Shown: in pieces, positions 6,385 through 15,500 of the stretch
How the letters are laid out: each line of letters opens with the position of its first letter
How positions within the stretch are numbered: the first letter of the stretch is position 1
DNA from: Hyphomicrobiales bacterium
GTDB lineage: Bacteria; Pseudomonadota; Alphaproteobacteria; Rhizobiales; Devosiaceae
NCBI GenBank assembly: GCA_027487555.1
Contig: JAIYDI010000014.1
Location: 62,001-126,000, forward strand
Direction: 5' to 3'
Length of the DNA: 64,000 nt
Translations under genes and position numbers: made by a program
Notes under the pieces: generated by a model
Told to the model about the DNA's origin: nothing
The model's input: the letters and a program-made list of their open reading frames with translations, nothing else
Databases searched by the model: none

Positions 6385-7611
6385 ATGACCGACACGATTG
6401 CATTTGAAACCAAGGCCGGCGACGGCGCGGCGCCGCAGGGTATCGAGCCCTTGTTCCGCGAGTTCATGGGGGCATTCGAGAGCTTCAAGGAGGCGAACGA
6501 CCGCCGGCTTGCCGAGCTCGAACGCCGCGGCGCGGCCGACCCCTTGACCGAGGACAAGCTCGGGCGGCTCAACGCCGTGCTCGACAGCACCAAGGCGACG
6601 CTCGAGCGGCTGACGCTCGAACGCAACCGTCCGCCGCTCGAGGGCGGCCGCCCCACGCTGGGCGACGAGTACAAGGATGCGTTTTCGGCCTATGTGAAGC
6701 GCGGCGAGGAGAAGGCGCTGTCGATCGGCTCGAATGCCGATGGCGGCTATCTGGTGCCGGCGGAAACCGAAACCGAGATCACCCGGCGCCTGACCGAGAT
6801 CTCGCCGATCCGCGCCATTGCGACGGTGCGGAACGTGTCATCGAGTGTGTACCGGAAGCCGGTGACGCTGACCGGGCCGGCGGTGGGCTGGGTGGCGGAG
6901 ACGGCGGCGCGCCCGCAGACCGACAGCCAGACCATCGACCAGCTGGATTTCCCCACGGCGGAACTCTACGCCATGCCGGCCGCGACCTCTGCCTTCCTCG
7001 ATGATGCGGCGGTGGATGTGGGAGCCTGGATTGCCGAGGAAGTGAATGCCGCCTTCGCCGCGCAGGAAACCACCGCGTTCATTTCGGGCAATGGCACCAA
7101 CAAGCCCAAGGGCTTCCTTGCCGAAACGCAGGTGGCGGAATCGGCCTGGGCCTGGGACAAGCTCGGCTATGTGGCGACGGGCGTTTCGGGCAACTGGCCG
7201 GTGGATGACGCGTCGGACGTGCTCGTCGACCTGGTCTACACGCTGAAGGCGGGCTACCGGCAGAATGCCAGCTTCGTGATGAACCGCAAGACACAAGGCG
7301 CGGTGCGGAAGTTGAAGGATGCCGAGGGCAATTACCTGTGGCAGCCGGGCGCCGTGGCGGGCGCAAAGCCGACGCTGATGGGCTTCCCATTGGTGGAGGC
7401 CGAGGACATGCCCAATATCGGCGCCAATACCACGCCCGTCGCCTTTGGCGATTTCCGACGCGGTTATCTCGTCGTCGACCGGCAGGGGGTGAACGTGCTG
7501 CGCGACCCGTACTCGGCCAAGCCCTATGTGCTGTTCTACACCACCAAGCGCGTCGGCGGCGGGGTGCAGGATTTCGACGCGATCAAGCTGTTGAAGTTCG
7601 GCACGGCGTAA
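6385..7611 (+). CDS. GTA major capsid protein (g5), HK97 fold
   Basis: 408 residues. The first about 95 residues are charged and helical (FMGAFESFKEANDRRLAELERR), the scaffold-like delta domain removed by the protease. The HK97 shell domain follows, with SIGSNADGGYLVPAETETEI near 112-131 and the P-domain and A-domain segments to FDAIKLLKFGTA. Co-directional with the protease and 18 nt downstream of it. No frameshift or deletion seen. Confidence 0.95.
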   Translation: MTDTIAFETKAGDGAAPQGIEPLFREFMGAFESFKEANDRRLAELERRGAADPLTEDKLGRLNAVLDSTKATLERLTLERNRPPLEGGRPTLGDEYKDAFSAYVKRGEEKALSIGSNADGGYLVPAETETEITRRLTEISPIRAIATVRNVSSSVYRKPVTLTGPAVGWVAETAARPQTDSQTIDQLDFPTAELYAMPAATSAFLDDAAVDVGAWIAEEVNAAFAAQETTAFISGNGTNKPKGFLAETQVAESAWAWDKLGYVATGVSGNWPVDDASDVLVDLVYTLKAGYRQNASFVMNRKTQGAVRKLKDAEGNYLWQPGAVAGAKPTLMGFPLVEAEDMPNIGANTTPVAFGDFRRGYLVVDRQGVNVLRDPYSAKPYVLFYTTKRVGGGVQDFDAIKLLKFGTA

Positions 7612-7706
7612 GCGCCGCCGGCCGAGTGCGCGGTGAGCAGTGGGGGCCGCATGTCCCCCACCGTTCGCCGGCCAGTTCCCTTTCTTCCATTCAGACCGGA
7701 GGCGAA

Positions 7707-8273
7707 ATGATCTCCACTCTCCTCACCGGCCCTGCCGGGGAGCCGCTGGCGCTTGCCGAAATGAAGCTGGCGCTGCGGCTCGATGGCGATGAAGAGGACG
7801 CGCTGGTTGCTCGCCTCATCACGGCTGCGCGGCTCAATGTGACGGCGGTGACGGGCCGTGCGCTCGTCACCGAAACCTGGCGACTGGCGCTCGATGGCGT
7901 GCCGCGCGACCGCGTGGTGCGGCTGCCGGTTTCGCCGCTGGTCGCGGTGATGGCGCTCCGCACGCTCGACGACGACGGCAATGCGACCGACTGGCCCGTG
8001 ACCGGGCTGGTGCTGGCAAAGAGCCCGGCGCTGATCGTCTTGCCCGAGGCGCTGGTGGGCGCGGAGCGGCGGGCGCAGCTCGGCATCGAGATCGACTACG
8101 AGGCCGGCTACAGCGATGCGGATGCTGTGCCGGCAGACCTGAAGCAGGCCATGGCGCTGCTCGTCGGGCACTGGTTCGAGCATCGCGAAGCCGGTGTCGT
8201 CGATGTGACGGCGGCGGCGCTGCCGCTGGGGGTCGCGGCATTGCTCGCGCCCTATCGGGAGCTGCGGCTGTGA
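7707..8273 (+). CDS. GTA head-tail connector (g6)
   Basis: 188 residues from the ATG at 7707 (GGAGGCGAA upstream). The N-terminal region EPLALAEMKLALRLDGDEEDALVARLITAARLNVTAVTGRAL is the signature of gp6-like head-tail connectors, and the C-terminal part contains VPADLKQAMALLVGHWFEHRE. It would form the adaptor ring below the portal. The end overlaps the next gene by 4 nt. The 95 nt between capsid and this gene hold nothing recognisable. Confidence 0.9.
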   Translation: MISTLLTGPAGEPLALAEMKLALRLDGDEEDALVARLITAARLNVTAVTGRALVTETWRLALDGVPRDRVVRLPVSPLVAVMALRTLDDDGNATDWPVTGLVLAKSPALIVLPEALVGAERRAQLGIEIDYEAGYSDADAVPADLKQAMALLVGHWFEHREAGVVDVTAAALPLGVAALLAPYRELRL

Positions 8274-8611
8274 GCCGCGACCTGCCGATGATCGGCAGCC
8301 TCACCGACCGCGTGGCGCTGGCGCGGAAGGTGGATGTGTCGGAGCCCGAGGGCGGCACGCTGATCACCTATGTGCCCGTCACCAGCCTTTGGGCGCGGGT
8401 GCGGGCGCTATCAGCGCGAGCGTCCTCACAGGCCGAAGCGCGCGGCTCGCGCCAGAGCCACGACATAGTGGTGCGGTTTCGCACTGATATCGCGCCGGGT
8501 GATCGCTTCACCTGGCGGGGGCGCAGTCTCGCGGTGCTGGGGACCGAGGACCCGGACGGACGGCGCGCCTGGCTTGCCTGCCGCTGCGAGGAGACGGGGG
8601 TGACCGGATGA
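8270..8611 (+). CDS. GTA head-tail stopper/adaptor (g7)
   Basis: 113 residues, GTG start overlapping the previous stop (GTGA). Small beta-rich protein of the phage head-tail adaptor type (SPP1 gp16-like): MIGSLTDRVALARK at the start, then SHDIVVRFRTDIAPGDRFTWRGRSLAVLG. It plugs or joins the connector to the tail. Overlaps the following gene by 4 nt. Confidence 0.85.
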   Translation: MSRDLPMIGSLTDRVALARKVDVSEPEGGTLITYVPVTSLWARVRALSARASSQAEARGSRQSHDIVVRFRTDIAPGDRFTWRGRSLAVLGTEDPDGRRAWLACRCEETGVTG

Positions 8612-9003
8612 GCCATCCGATCATTGCCCTGCAGAAAGGGCTGGTAGCGGCGCTTCAGGTCACGCCGGAACTGGCGGGTGTTGCTGTGGTCGACGCGCCG
8701 ACAAAGGGCGCAGCGCCGCCCTGGATCGCCATTGCCCGGCACGATCTGCTGCCGCGCGATGGCGACCTGACGCCGGGCTTCGAGCACCGGCTGGTGCTGC
8801 AGTGCTGGGCGGCGGACCCAAGCCGCAAGGCGGTGCTCGGGCTGGTGAGTGCGGCGCTTGGATGTGTGGAGGCGCTGACCCTGTCGGATGGCCTGCGCAT
8901 CACGCATGTGGCGCATGAACGGACCGACACCGCGATCGATACGGACACCGGCCGGGCGCGCGCCGCGCTGGCGGTGCGGATTTATAGTGAGTGGGTGGGG
9001 TAG
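8608..9003 (+). CDS. GTA tail terminator, DUF3168 (g8)
   Basis: 131 residues. DUF3168 family, matching MSHPIIALQKGLVAALQVTPEL at the start and the later region around HRLVLQCWAADPSRKAVLGL. In GTAs and siphophages this protein caps the tail tube at the head end. It ends the head-connector gene block; a REP-like hairpin region follows before the tail tube gene. Confidence 0.88.
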   Translation: MSHPIIALQKGLVAALQVTPELAGVAVVDAPTKGAAPPWIAIARHDLLPRDGDLTPGFEHRLVLQCWAADPSRKAVLGLVSAALGCVEALTLSDGLRITHVAHERTDTAIDTDTGRARAALAVRIYSEWVG

Positions 9004-9020
9004 GGCCGGTGCCCGCCGCC

Positions 9021-9126
9021 CTCGTGGTTCGTCGTTCGACAGGCTCACGATGAGGAGGCTCACCATGAGGTCGGTTGGGGCCGGTGCATCGCTCGGACCT
9101 CATCCTAAGCCTGTCGAAGGACGAGG
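9021..9126. repeat. REP-like inverted repeat inside the GTA operon
   Basis: Arms at 9031-9055 and 9098-9122 are complementary at 22 of 25 positions and contain the core TTCGACAGGCT. A partial third copy (GGCTCACCATGAGG) lies at 9057-9070. The same core recurs at 61662-61734 downstream of dusA, so this is a dispersed extragenic repeat. It sits between g8 and g9 in the GTA operon and would fold into a strong RNA hairpin. Confidence 0.85.
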
Positions 9127-9158
9127 TCAGATCACAAGACATTTCAAGGAGAAACACC

Positions 9159-9572
9159 ATGGCGGCACAGAGTGGCCGGGACATGCTGCTGAAGCTCGAT
9201 GAAACGGGCGCGGGCAGCTTCGTGACTGTCGCCGGGCTGCGCACCAAGCGGCTGGCGTTCAACGCGCAGAGCGTCGACGTGACCGATGCCGAGAGCGCCG
9301 GACGCTGGCGCGAACTGCTCTCGGGCGGCGGGGTCAGGCGGGCCAGCGTGTCGGGCAGCGGCATTTTCAAGGACCAGGCCTCGGACGCGGCGATTCGCTC
9401 GATCTTTTTTTCGGGCGAGGTGCGCAACTGGCAGCTTGTGCTGCCGGATTTTGGCACGGTGGCGGGGCCGTTCCAGATCACGGCGCTCGAGTTTTCTGCC
9501 GACCACGCGGGCGAGGTGCGTTTCGAGCTTGGGCTCGAAAGCGCCGGCGCCCTCAGCTTTACGGGGGCCTGA
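9159..9572 (+). CDS. GTA major tail (tube) protein (g9)
   Basis: 137 residues from the ATG at 9159, with AAGGAG 9-14 nt upstream. An upstream in-frame start would only translate the REP repeat. The family pattern is SGRDMLLKLDETGAGSFVTVAG, NAQSVDVTDAESAGRWRELL and a C-terminal FELGLESAGALSF. It stacks in hexamers to make the tail tube. Follows the REP-like element and precedes the tail chaperones. Confidence 0.92.
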   Translation: MAAQSGRDMLLKLDETGAGSFVTVAGLRTKRLAFNAQSVDVTDAESAGRWRELLSGGGVRRASVSGSGIFKDQASDAAIRSIFFSGEVRNWQLVLPDFGTVAGPFQITALEFSADHAGEVRFELGLESAGALSFTGA

Positions 9573-9573
9573 C

Positions 9574-9888
9574 ATGGCGAACAGGAGACGGGGCGAAATC
9601 GCCGCGATGATCGGCGACGAGGAGCGCGTGCTGTGCCTGACGCTCGGGGCGCTGGCGGAACTCGAAGCACGGCTCGGGGCCGGCGATCTGATGGGCTTGG
9701 CCGAGCGCTTCGAGGGCGGACGGCTCTCGGCGCGCGACCTGACGGCGATCATCGGCGCGGGCTTGCGGGGCGGTGGCAATGCGCTGTCCGACGATGACCT
9801 GGCGCGAATGAGTATCGAGGGCGGGCTGACCGGCGCGGCGAAAATCGCGGCGGAGCTGTTGGCCGCAAGCTTCGGGGATGGATCGTGA
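9574..9888 (+). CDS. GTA gene 10, tail assembly protein
   Basis: 104 residues from the ATG at 9574, one base after the previous stop. Recognised as the gene-10 family by RRRGEIAAMIGDEERVLCLTLGALAELEARLG, then RDLTAIIGAGLRGGGNALSDDDLARM. Probably a tail assembly chaperone that works with the next ORF. Overlaps the next gene by 4 nt (GTGA). Confidence 0.85.
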   Translation: MANRRRGEIAAMIGDEERVLCLTLGALAELEARLGAGDLMGLAERFEGGRLSARDLTAIIGAGLRGGGNALSDDDLARMSIEGGLTGAAKIAAELLAASFGDGS

Positions 9889-10100
9889 GCGCGCGGGCCT
9901 TTCCGTGGGAGGCGGCGATGGGCTTTGGCTTCGGCATTCTGCGGCTGGGGCCCGCGGCCTTCTGGGCGATGACCCCGCGCGAATTGGCGGCGGCGCATCG
10001 TGCGCTCGCTGGGCCAGTGACGGCGCCGCCCGACCGCAACCGCCTTGCCGAACTGATGGCGGCATTTCCGGATGGAGGGCGCGATGGCCGATCCGTTTGA
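9885..10100 (+). CDS. GTA phage tail assembly chaperone (g10.1)
   Basis: 71 residues, GTG start. The motif MGFGFGILRLGPAAFWAMTPREL is characteristic of the short phage tail assembly chaperone family (rcc01693-like) found between g10 and the tape measure gene. It overlaps the start of the tape measure gene by 17 nt. Confidence 0.85.
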   Translation: MSARAFPWEAAMGFGFGILRLGPAAFWAMTPRELAAAHRALAGPVTAPPDRNRLAELMAAFPDGGRDGRSV

Positions 10101-10629
10101 CAGCGAATTGACGAGCCTGAGCGGGGTTTCGGCGGAGCTTGAGCGCATCTCGAAGCTCTCGGATGGCGTCGGCACCGCGCTGGCGAAGGCGCTGCGCGGC
10201 GCCGTGACCGAGGGCGGCTCGCTGAAATCGGTGCTGGCGGAGGTGTCGGCAAGCCTGGCGCAACTGGCGCTGAAGGCCGCCTTCGCGCCGCTGGGCGACC
10301 TCTTGAGTTCGGCGCTGAACGGGCTCTATCAGGCGACGAATCCGGCCGTGGGAGGAGTGACGGCCTTCGCGAAGGGCGGCGTGCTCGCAAGCCCGACCTA
10401 CTTTCCGCTGGGCCAGGGGTTTGGTTTGGCGGGCGAAGCCGGGGCCGAGGCAGTGATGCCGCTGACGCGCGGGGCCGACGGCCGGCTGGGTGTCGCGACG
10501 GGCGGCGGCGGCGCGGTGAACGTGACGTTCAATGTGACGGCACAGGACGCACGGAGCTTCGCAAGGAGCGAGGCGGAACTGAGCGCCATGTTGCTGCGCG
10601 CCGTGAAGCGCGGCAGACGGGGGAGTTGA
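10084..10629 (+). CDS. GTA tail tape measure protein (g11), short
   Basis: 181 residues; the ATG at 10084 follows GGAGGGC and is chosen over one 12 nt upstream. An N-terminal helical part (LTSLSGVSAELERISKLSDG) and alanine/leucine-rich helices are followed by the conserved FAKGGVLASPTYFPLGQGFGLAGEAGAEAVMPL segment of phage tape measures. The short length sets a short tail, as is typical of GTAs. A beta-rich C-terminal part contains VNVTFNVTAQDA. Confidence 0.88.
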   Translation: MADPFDSELTSLSGVSAELERISKLSDGVGTALAKALRGAVTEGGSLKSVLAEVSASLAQLALKAAFAPLGDLLSSALNGLYQATNPAVGGVTAFAKGGVLASPTYFPLGQGFGLAGEAGAEAVMPLTRGADGRLGVATGGGGAVNVTFNVTAQDARSFARSEAELSAMLLRAVKRGRRGS

Positions 10630-10631
10630 CC

Positions 10632-11252
10632 ATGGCTTTTCATGCCATCCGCTTTCCGCTCGATATCGCGCTCGGGGCGCGGGGCGGGCCGGAGCGGGCC
10701 ACCGATATCGTGACGCTCGCCTCGGGCCGCGAGGAGCGCAACAGCCGCTGGGCGCATGCGCGGCGGCGCTACAATGCCGGCTATGGGGTGAAATCGCGCA
10801 CCGACATGCAGGCGGTGCTGGCGTTTTTCGAGGAGCGGCGCGGACGGTTCCATGCCTTCCTCTGGCGCGATGGGCTGGACTTCTCGTCGAATGGCACGGC
10901 CCTGCCGACGCCGTTCGACCAGGCAATCGGCACGGGCGATGGGTTAACGAAAACCTATTATTTGACTAAGCGTTATGGCGTAGTTTTCGACCCCTACCTG
11001 AGGCCTATCACCAAGCCGGTGGCCGGCAGCGTGCGGGTGGCGGTGGCGGGCAGCGAAGTGACGGGCTTCAGCGTCGATACGCTGACAGGGCGTGTGACGT
11101 TGGCAGTCGCTGCTGCGGTTGGGCAGGCGGTGACGGCCGGCTTTCTGTTCGATGTGCCGGTGCGTTTCGATACCGACCGGCTGGACGTGGAACTGACGAG
11201 TTTCGACGCGGCGGAAGCGCCGGCGATCCCCTTGATCGAGGTGCGCGAATGA
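10632..11252 (+). CDS. GTA distal tail protein (g12), DUF2460
   Basis: 206 residues, ATG at 10632; a TTG two codons upstream overlaps the previous stop. The family signature is HAIRFPLDIALGARGG, HARRRYNAGYGVKSRTDM and FFEERRGRFHAFLWRDGLDF. It forms the first ring of the baseplate below the tail tube. Overlaps the hub gene by 4 nt. Confidence 0.9.
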   Translation: MAFHAIRFPLDIALGARGGPERATDIVTLASGREERNSRWAHARRRYNAGYGVKSRTDMQAVLAFFEERRGRFHAFLWRDGLDFSSNGTALPTPFDQAIGTGDGLTKTYYLTKRYGVVFDPYLRPITKPVAGSVRVAVAGSEVTGFSVDTLTGRVTLAVAAAVGQAVTAGFLFDVPVRFDTDRLDVELTSFDAAEAPAIPLIEVRE

Positions 11253-12139
11253 AGGCGTTCGATGCGGGCTTTGCCGCCCATATCGGCAGTGGCGCGACGA
11301 CGCTGGCCACCTGCTGGAAGCTGACGCGCACCGATGGCGCGGTGCTGGGCTTCACCGACCATGACGCGGCGATGAGCTTCGACGGCACCGACTATCTGCC
11401 CGCCCATGGGCTCGATGGCGCGGAGCGGCCGGCGCGGCTCGGCGCGGCGGTGGATACGAGCGAAGTCGCGGGCGTGCTGCATTCGGATGCCATCGCCGAG
11501 GCGGATATTCTGATGGGCCGCTATGATGGCGCGGCGGTGGAAATCTACCGCGTCAACTGGCGAAATGTGGATGAGCGGACGCGGCTCGGGCGCTGGACCA
11601 TTGGCGAGATCACGCGGGAAGATGGCGCGTTCCGGGCGGAACTGCGCTCGGGCCTTGCGGCGCTGAACGTGCCGAAGGGCCGGATCTATGCGCGGCTTTG
11701 CGATGCGGAACTGGGCGATGCGCGCTGCGGCATGGACCTGAGCGGCGCGGCCTGGCGGGCCGAGGCGGTGGTGACGGCGATCGGCGACCGCTACCGGATC
11801 GAGGTCGAGGGGATCTCCGGCTTCGCCGCCGGATGGTTCGACCTCGGCATTGCGGCGTGGTCGAGCGGTGTCCGGTTCGGGCTGAAAGATCGCGTGCTTG
11901 CGACCGAGCGGCCGGGCACGGAGGACGTGTTGAGTTTCGCGGTGCCGGTGGGCGAGTGGGCGGCAATAGGCGATACGCTGGTGCTGACCGCTGGCTGCGA
12001 CCGGACCTTCGCCACCTGCCGGGCGCGCTTCGGCAATGGCGTGAACTTCCGCGGTTTTCCGCATATCCCGGGCAGCGACTATGTGCTGCGCTACCCGCGC
12101 AGTGGCACCAAGCGCGACGGCGCGCCGGTGGTGCCGTGA
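11249..12139 (+). CDS. GTA hub protein (g13), DUF2163, likely Fe-S
   Basis: 296 residues. DUF2163/phage_BR0599-type baseplate hub. Four cysteines are spaced in two pairs, Cys151/Cys160 (CDAELGDARC) and Cys250/Cys257 (CDRTFATC). In RcGTA the equivalent hub carries an iron-sulfur cluster, so these are the expected ligands; that part is inference by family. Both ends overlap neighbours by 4 and 4 nt, in a tightly coupled tail block. Confidence 0.9.
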   Translation: MKAFDAGFAAHIGSGATTLATCWKLTRTDGAVLGFTDHDAAMSFDGTDYLPAHGLDGAERPARLGAAVDTSEVAGVLHSDAIAEADILMGRYDGAAVEIYRVNWRNVDERTRLGRWTIGEITREDGAFRAELRSGLAALNVPKGRIYARLCDAELGDARCGMDLSGAAWRAEAVVTAIGDRYRIEVEGISGFAAGWFDLGIAAWSSGVRFGLKDRVLATERPGTEDVLSFAVPVGEWAAIGDTLVLTAGCDRTFATCRARFGNGVNFRGFPHIPGSDYVLRYPRSGTKRDGAPVVP

Positions 12140-12555
12140 GCGCCGAGCCGGGCGCGGTGATCGCCGCGGCGACGGCCTGGCTTGGCACGCCCTATCGGCA
12201 CCGCGCGGCGCTCAAGGGCGTCGGCTGCGACTGCCTCGGATTGCTGCGTGGCGTGTGGCGCGACGTGACGGGCGAGGAGGCGGGGCCGATCCCGCCCTAT
12301 CGGGCCGACTGGCGCGACCTCTCGTCTGTCGACGAACTGGAGGCGCTGGCGGCGCGCTACCTGAGCGAGGTGGCGGAAACAGAGCCGGGCGATGTGCTGC
12401 TGTTCCGCATCGGGCCGGCAAAGGTGCCGCGCCATTGCGGCATCCTCATCGCGCCCAATCGCTTCATCCACGCGCAGGAAAAGCTCGGCGTGATTGCCGC
12501 AGATCTCGCGCCCGGCTGGGCTCGGCGCGTGGCGCGCATCATGCGCTTCAACTGA
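12136..12555 (+). CDS. GTA NlpC/P60 peptidoglycan peptidase (g14)
   Basis: 139 residues, GTG start overlapping the hub stop. NlpC/P60 cysteine peptidase with Cys33 in CDCLGLL, His100 in RHCGIL and a further His112. It cuts the recipient's cell-wall peptides during DNA injection. The PGDVLLFR segment typical of the family precedes the histidine. Confidence 0.92.
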   Translation: MSAEPGAVIAAATAWLGTPYRHRAALKGVGCDCLGLLRGVWRDVTGEEAGPIPPYRADWRDLSSVDELEALAARYLSEVAETEPGDVLLFRIGPAKVPRHCGILIAPNRFIHAQEKLGVIAADLAPGWARRVARIMRFN

Positions 12556-12574
12556 CCCAATACAGGAAGCAAAC

Positions 12575-15500
12575 ATGGCAACCTTGGCTCTGTCCGTCGC
12601 CGGACAGTTCGTCGGCGGCGCATTGGGCGGACCGATCGGCGCGACCATCGGGCGGGCGCTCGGCGCCCTCGCCGGCAGCGCCATCGACCAGAGCCTGTTC
12701 GGCGAGCAGCCGGCCGCCACTGCCCATTCCGATATCCGCCTGCAGGGGGCGAGCGAGGGCGGCACGGTGGCGCGGCTCTATGGCTGGGGGCGGCTCACCG
12801 GCAATATCATCTGGGCGACGGAACTCGAGGAAATCTCCTCGGAATCGCGCGGGGCGAAAGCCACATCGTCGAGCAACGAGACCGAGCTGGTGGTGAGTTT
12901 CGCGGTGGCGCTGTGCGAGGGCGAGGTGGCGCATCAGGGCCGGATTTGGGCCGATGGGCAATTGCTCGATACCAGCAGCCTGACGCTGCGGTTTTATCGC
13001 GGAACCGAAACCCAGACCCCGGACAGCCTGATCGCAGCGAAGCAGGGGGATGGTAATGCGCCGGCCTATCGTGGGCTTTGCTACATTGTGTTCGAGCGGC
13101 TGCCGCTCGGTGAATTCGGCAACCGCATCCCGCAGATTTCGGTGGAGCTCTGCCGCGTGGTGGGCGAGCTCGAACCCGACATCCGCTCGGTGGCGCTCAT
13201 CCCCGGCGCGACGGAGTTCGGCTACGACCCGACCCCGCGCGTCCGCATCGTGCGGAAGGGCACGACCGAGACCGAGAACAGCCATCAGACTGCCGGGCAA
13301 TCGGATTTTACCGTCTCGATCGACGAGCTCGTGGCGCTTTGCCCCAACCTCGAACATGTCGAGCTGGTGGTGGCGTGGTTTGGTGACGATCTGCGCGCGG
13401 GAGAGTGCCGCGTGCGCCCAAAGGTCGAGTCAGCGAGCCGCAAGGTGAAAGGGACCGAGTGGCAGGTGGCGGGGCTCGACCGGGCGGATGCCGAAAGGGT
13501 GTCGGAAGTCGATGGCGGCCCGGCCTATGGCGGCACGCCGTCCGACGAGGCCGTGCGCGCGGCAATTGCGGACCTCAAGGCGCGCGGGCTGGCTGTGACG
13601 CTCTACCCGATGCTGATGCTGGATATTCCGCCCGGCAACGCGGTGGGCCAGCCGGCCTATCCCTGGCGCGGACGGATTTCCGGCACCGATGGTGCAACAG
13701 CGGCTGCCGACGTGGCGAGCTTCATGGGCACGAGCGGCAGCTGGGGCTATCGCCGCTTCATCCGGCACTATGCGCAGATGGCGGCGGACGAGGGCTGCGC
13801 CGGGCTGCTCGTCGGCTCGGAGATGGTGGGGCTCAACCGGCTGCGGGATGCGGAGGGCGGCTTCCCGTACGTTGCGGCCATGATCGCCCTGGTGGAGGAC
13901 GTCGCGGCCCTCGCGCCGGGGGTGGACCTCGTCTATGCCGCCGACTGGTCGGAATATTCCGGTTTCCAGCCGGAGGAGGCGCCGGGCGATATCATCTATC
14001 CGCTCGATGCGCTGTTTGCGCATTCCGCCATCGCGGCCGTGGGCATCGACAATTACCTGCCGCTGAGCGACTGGCGCGACGGCGAGGGCCATGCGGATTT
14101 TGCGCTGTGGGATGGGCCCGAGGCGCTGGATTACCTCGCCGCCAATGTCGCGGGTGGCGAACTCCATGATTTCTATTATGCGAGCGCTGCCGACCGGCGC
14201 GACGGCGTGCGGACGCCGATCACCGATGGTGTGGACGGCGAGCCTTGGGTGTGGCGGGTGAAGGATATCGCCAACTGGTGGGGGCGGCGGCACTACCCAC
14301 GGGTCGGCGGGGTGCGGAGTGGGACGCCGAGCGCCTGGCAGGCCGGGATGAAGCCCATCTGGTTCACCGAACTCGGCTGTGCCGCGGTGGACAAGGGCGC
14401 CAACCAGCCGAACGTGTTTTACGACGCAAAGAGTGCCGAGAGCGGGCGGCCACATTTTTCCTCCGGTGCGCCCGATGCGTTGGGGCAAAGGCAGTTTCTG
14501 AGGGCGCATGCCGTGCATTGGGCAGGGGCGGGCAACCCGATCTCGCCGGTCTATGGTGGGCCTATGGTGGACCGGAGCCGCATCTCGCTCTGGGCCTGGG
14601 ATGCGCGGCCCTATCCTGCCTTCCCGCTGCTGGGCGATGTGTGGTCGGATGCTGAAAACCATGCGACTGGGCACTGGCTGAACGGGCGGCTGGGCGGGCT
14701 CGCGAGCGACGAACTCGCTGCTGCTGTTGCGGCGGATTATGGCGTCGCGCTTGCCGAGGCAGCCGCGGCCGGGCCACTGATTTCCGGACTCGTGGTCGAG
14801 ACGCTTGGCAGCGGTCGCGATGCGCTGGAGCCAATATTGGCAGCGACCGGGCTGGAGATTGCCGACGGTGATGCCGGGCTGCGTATCGCACGGCCTGCGG
14901 CGCGACGGGCCGTTGCGATCGACGAGCCGGTGGCGGGCGATGGCCCGTTGACCATCCGCAAGCGCGGCGATGCGCGCGAGAAGCGGGGGCGGCTGAGTTT
15001 CACCAGTCTCGACCGGCTCGGCGACTACCAGACGCAGAGCGTCCTGGCGCAATTGCCCGACGGCGCGCGCCTCGATGGGCTGGCACTGCCGCTGGTGCTC
15101 GATGCCGATGCGGCGCGGCAGGTGGCCGAGGCGATCCTCGTGGCGAAGGCAGAGGGCGACGACACCATCGCGCTCACCCTGCCGCCGTCATTTCTGGCGT
15201 TGGAGCCGGGCGATGTGATCGCACTGCCGGGATTGGCCGAGGGGCCGTTTGTTGTCACCGAAATCCGCGACGGACTCGCGCGCGAAATCGCGGGGCGGGC
15301 ACTGCCGCCGCCGACGCGGGCCCTGGTGCTGGGTGGCGGCGGCAAGCGCCGGAGCGCAGTTCCCGATGCCGGCGCGGTGCCGGAACTGCTGCTGGTGCCG
15401 CTGCCGCCCTTGCCCGAAACGCCCGAGATCGCGCGGCTCGCCATCGGCGCCTATGCATCGCCCTGGCCGGGAACGATCGAGCTGCGTGCGGCCGAAAGTG

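Noticed and set aside
9075-9158. N-terminal extension of the tail tube gene with LSLSKDE
   Set aside because: This is translation of the REP repeat; a strong ribosome site precedes the ATG at 9159.
12548-15052. Long minus-strand frames inside gene 15
   Set aside because: High-GC shadow of the real + strand gene with His/Arg-rich composition and no motifs.
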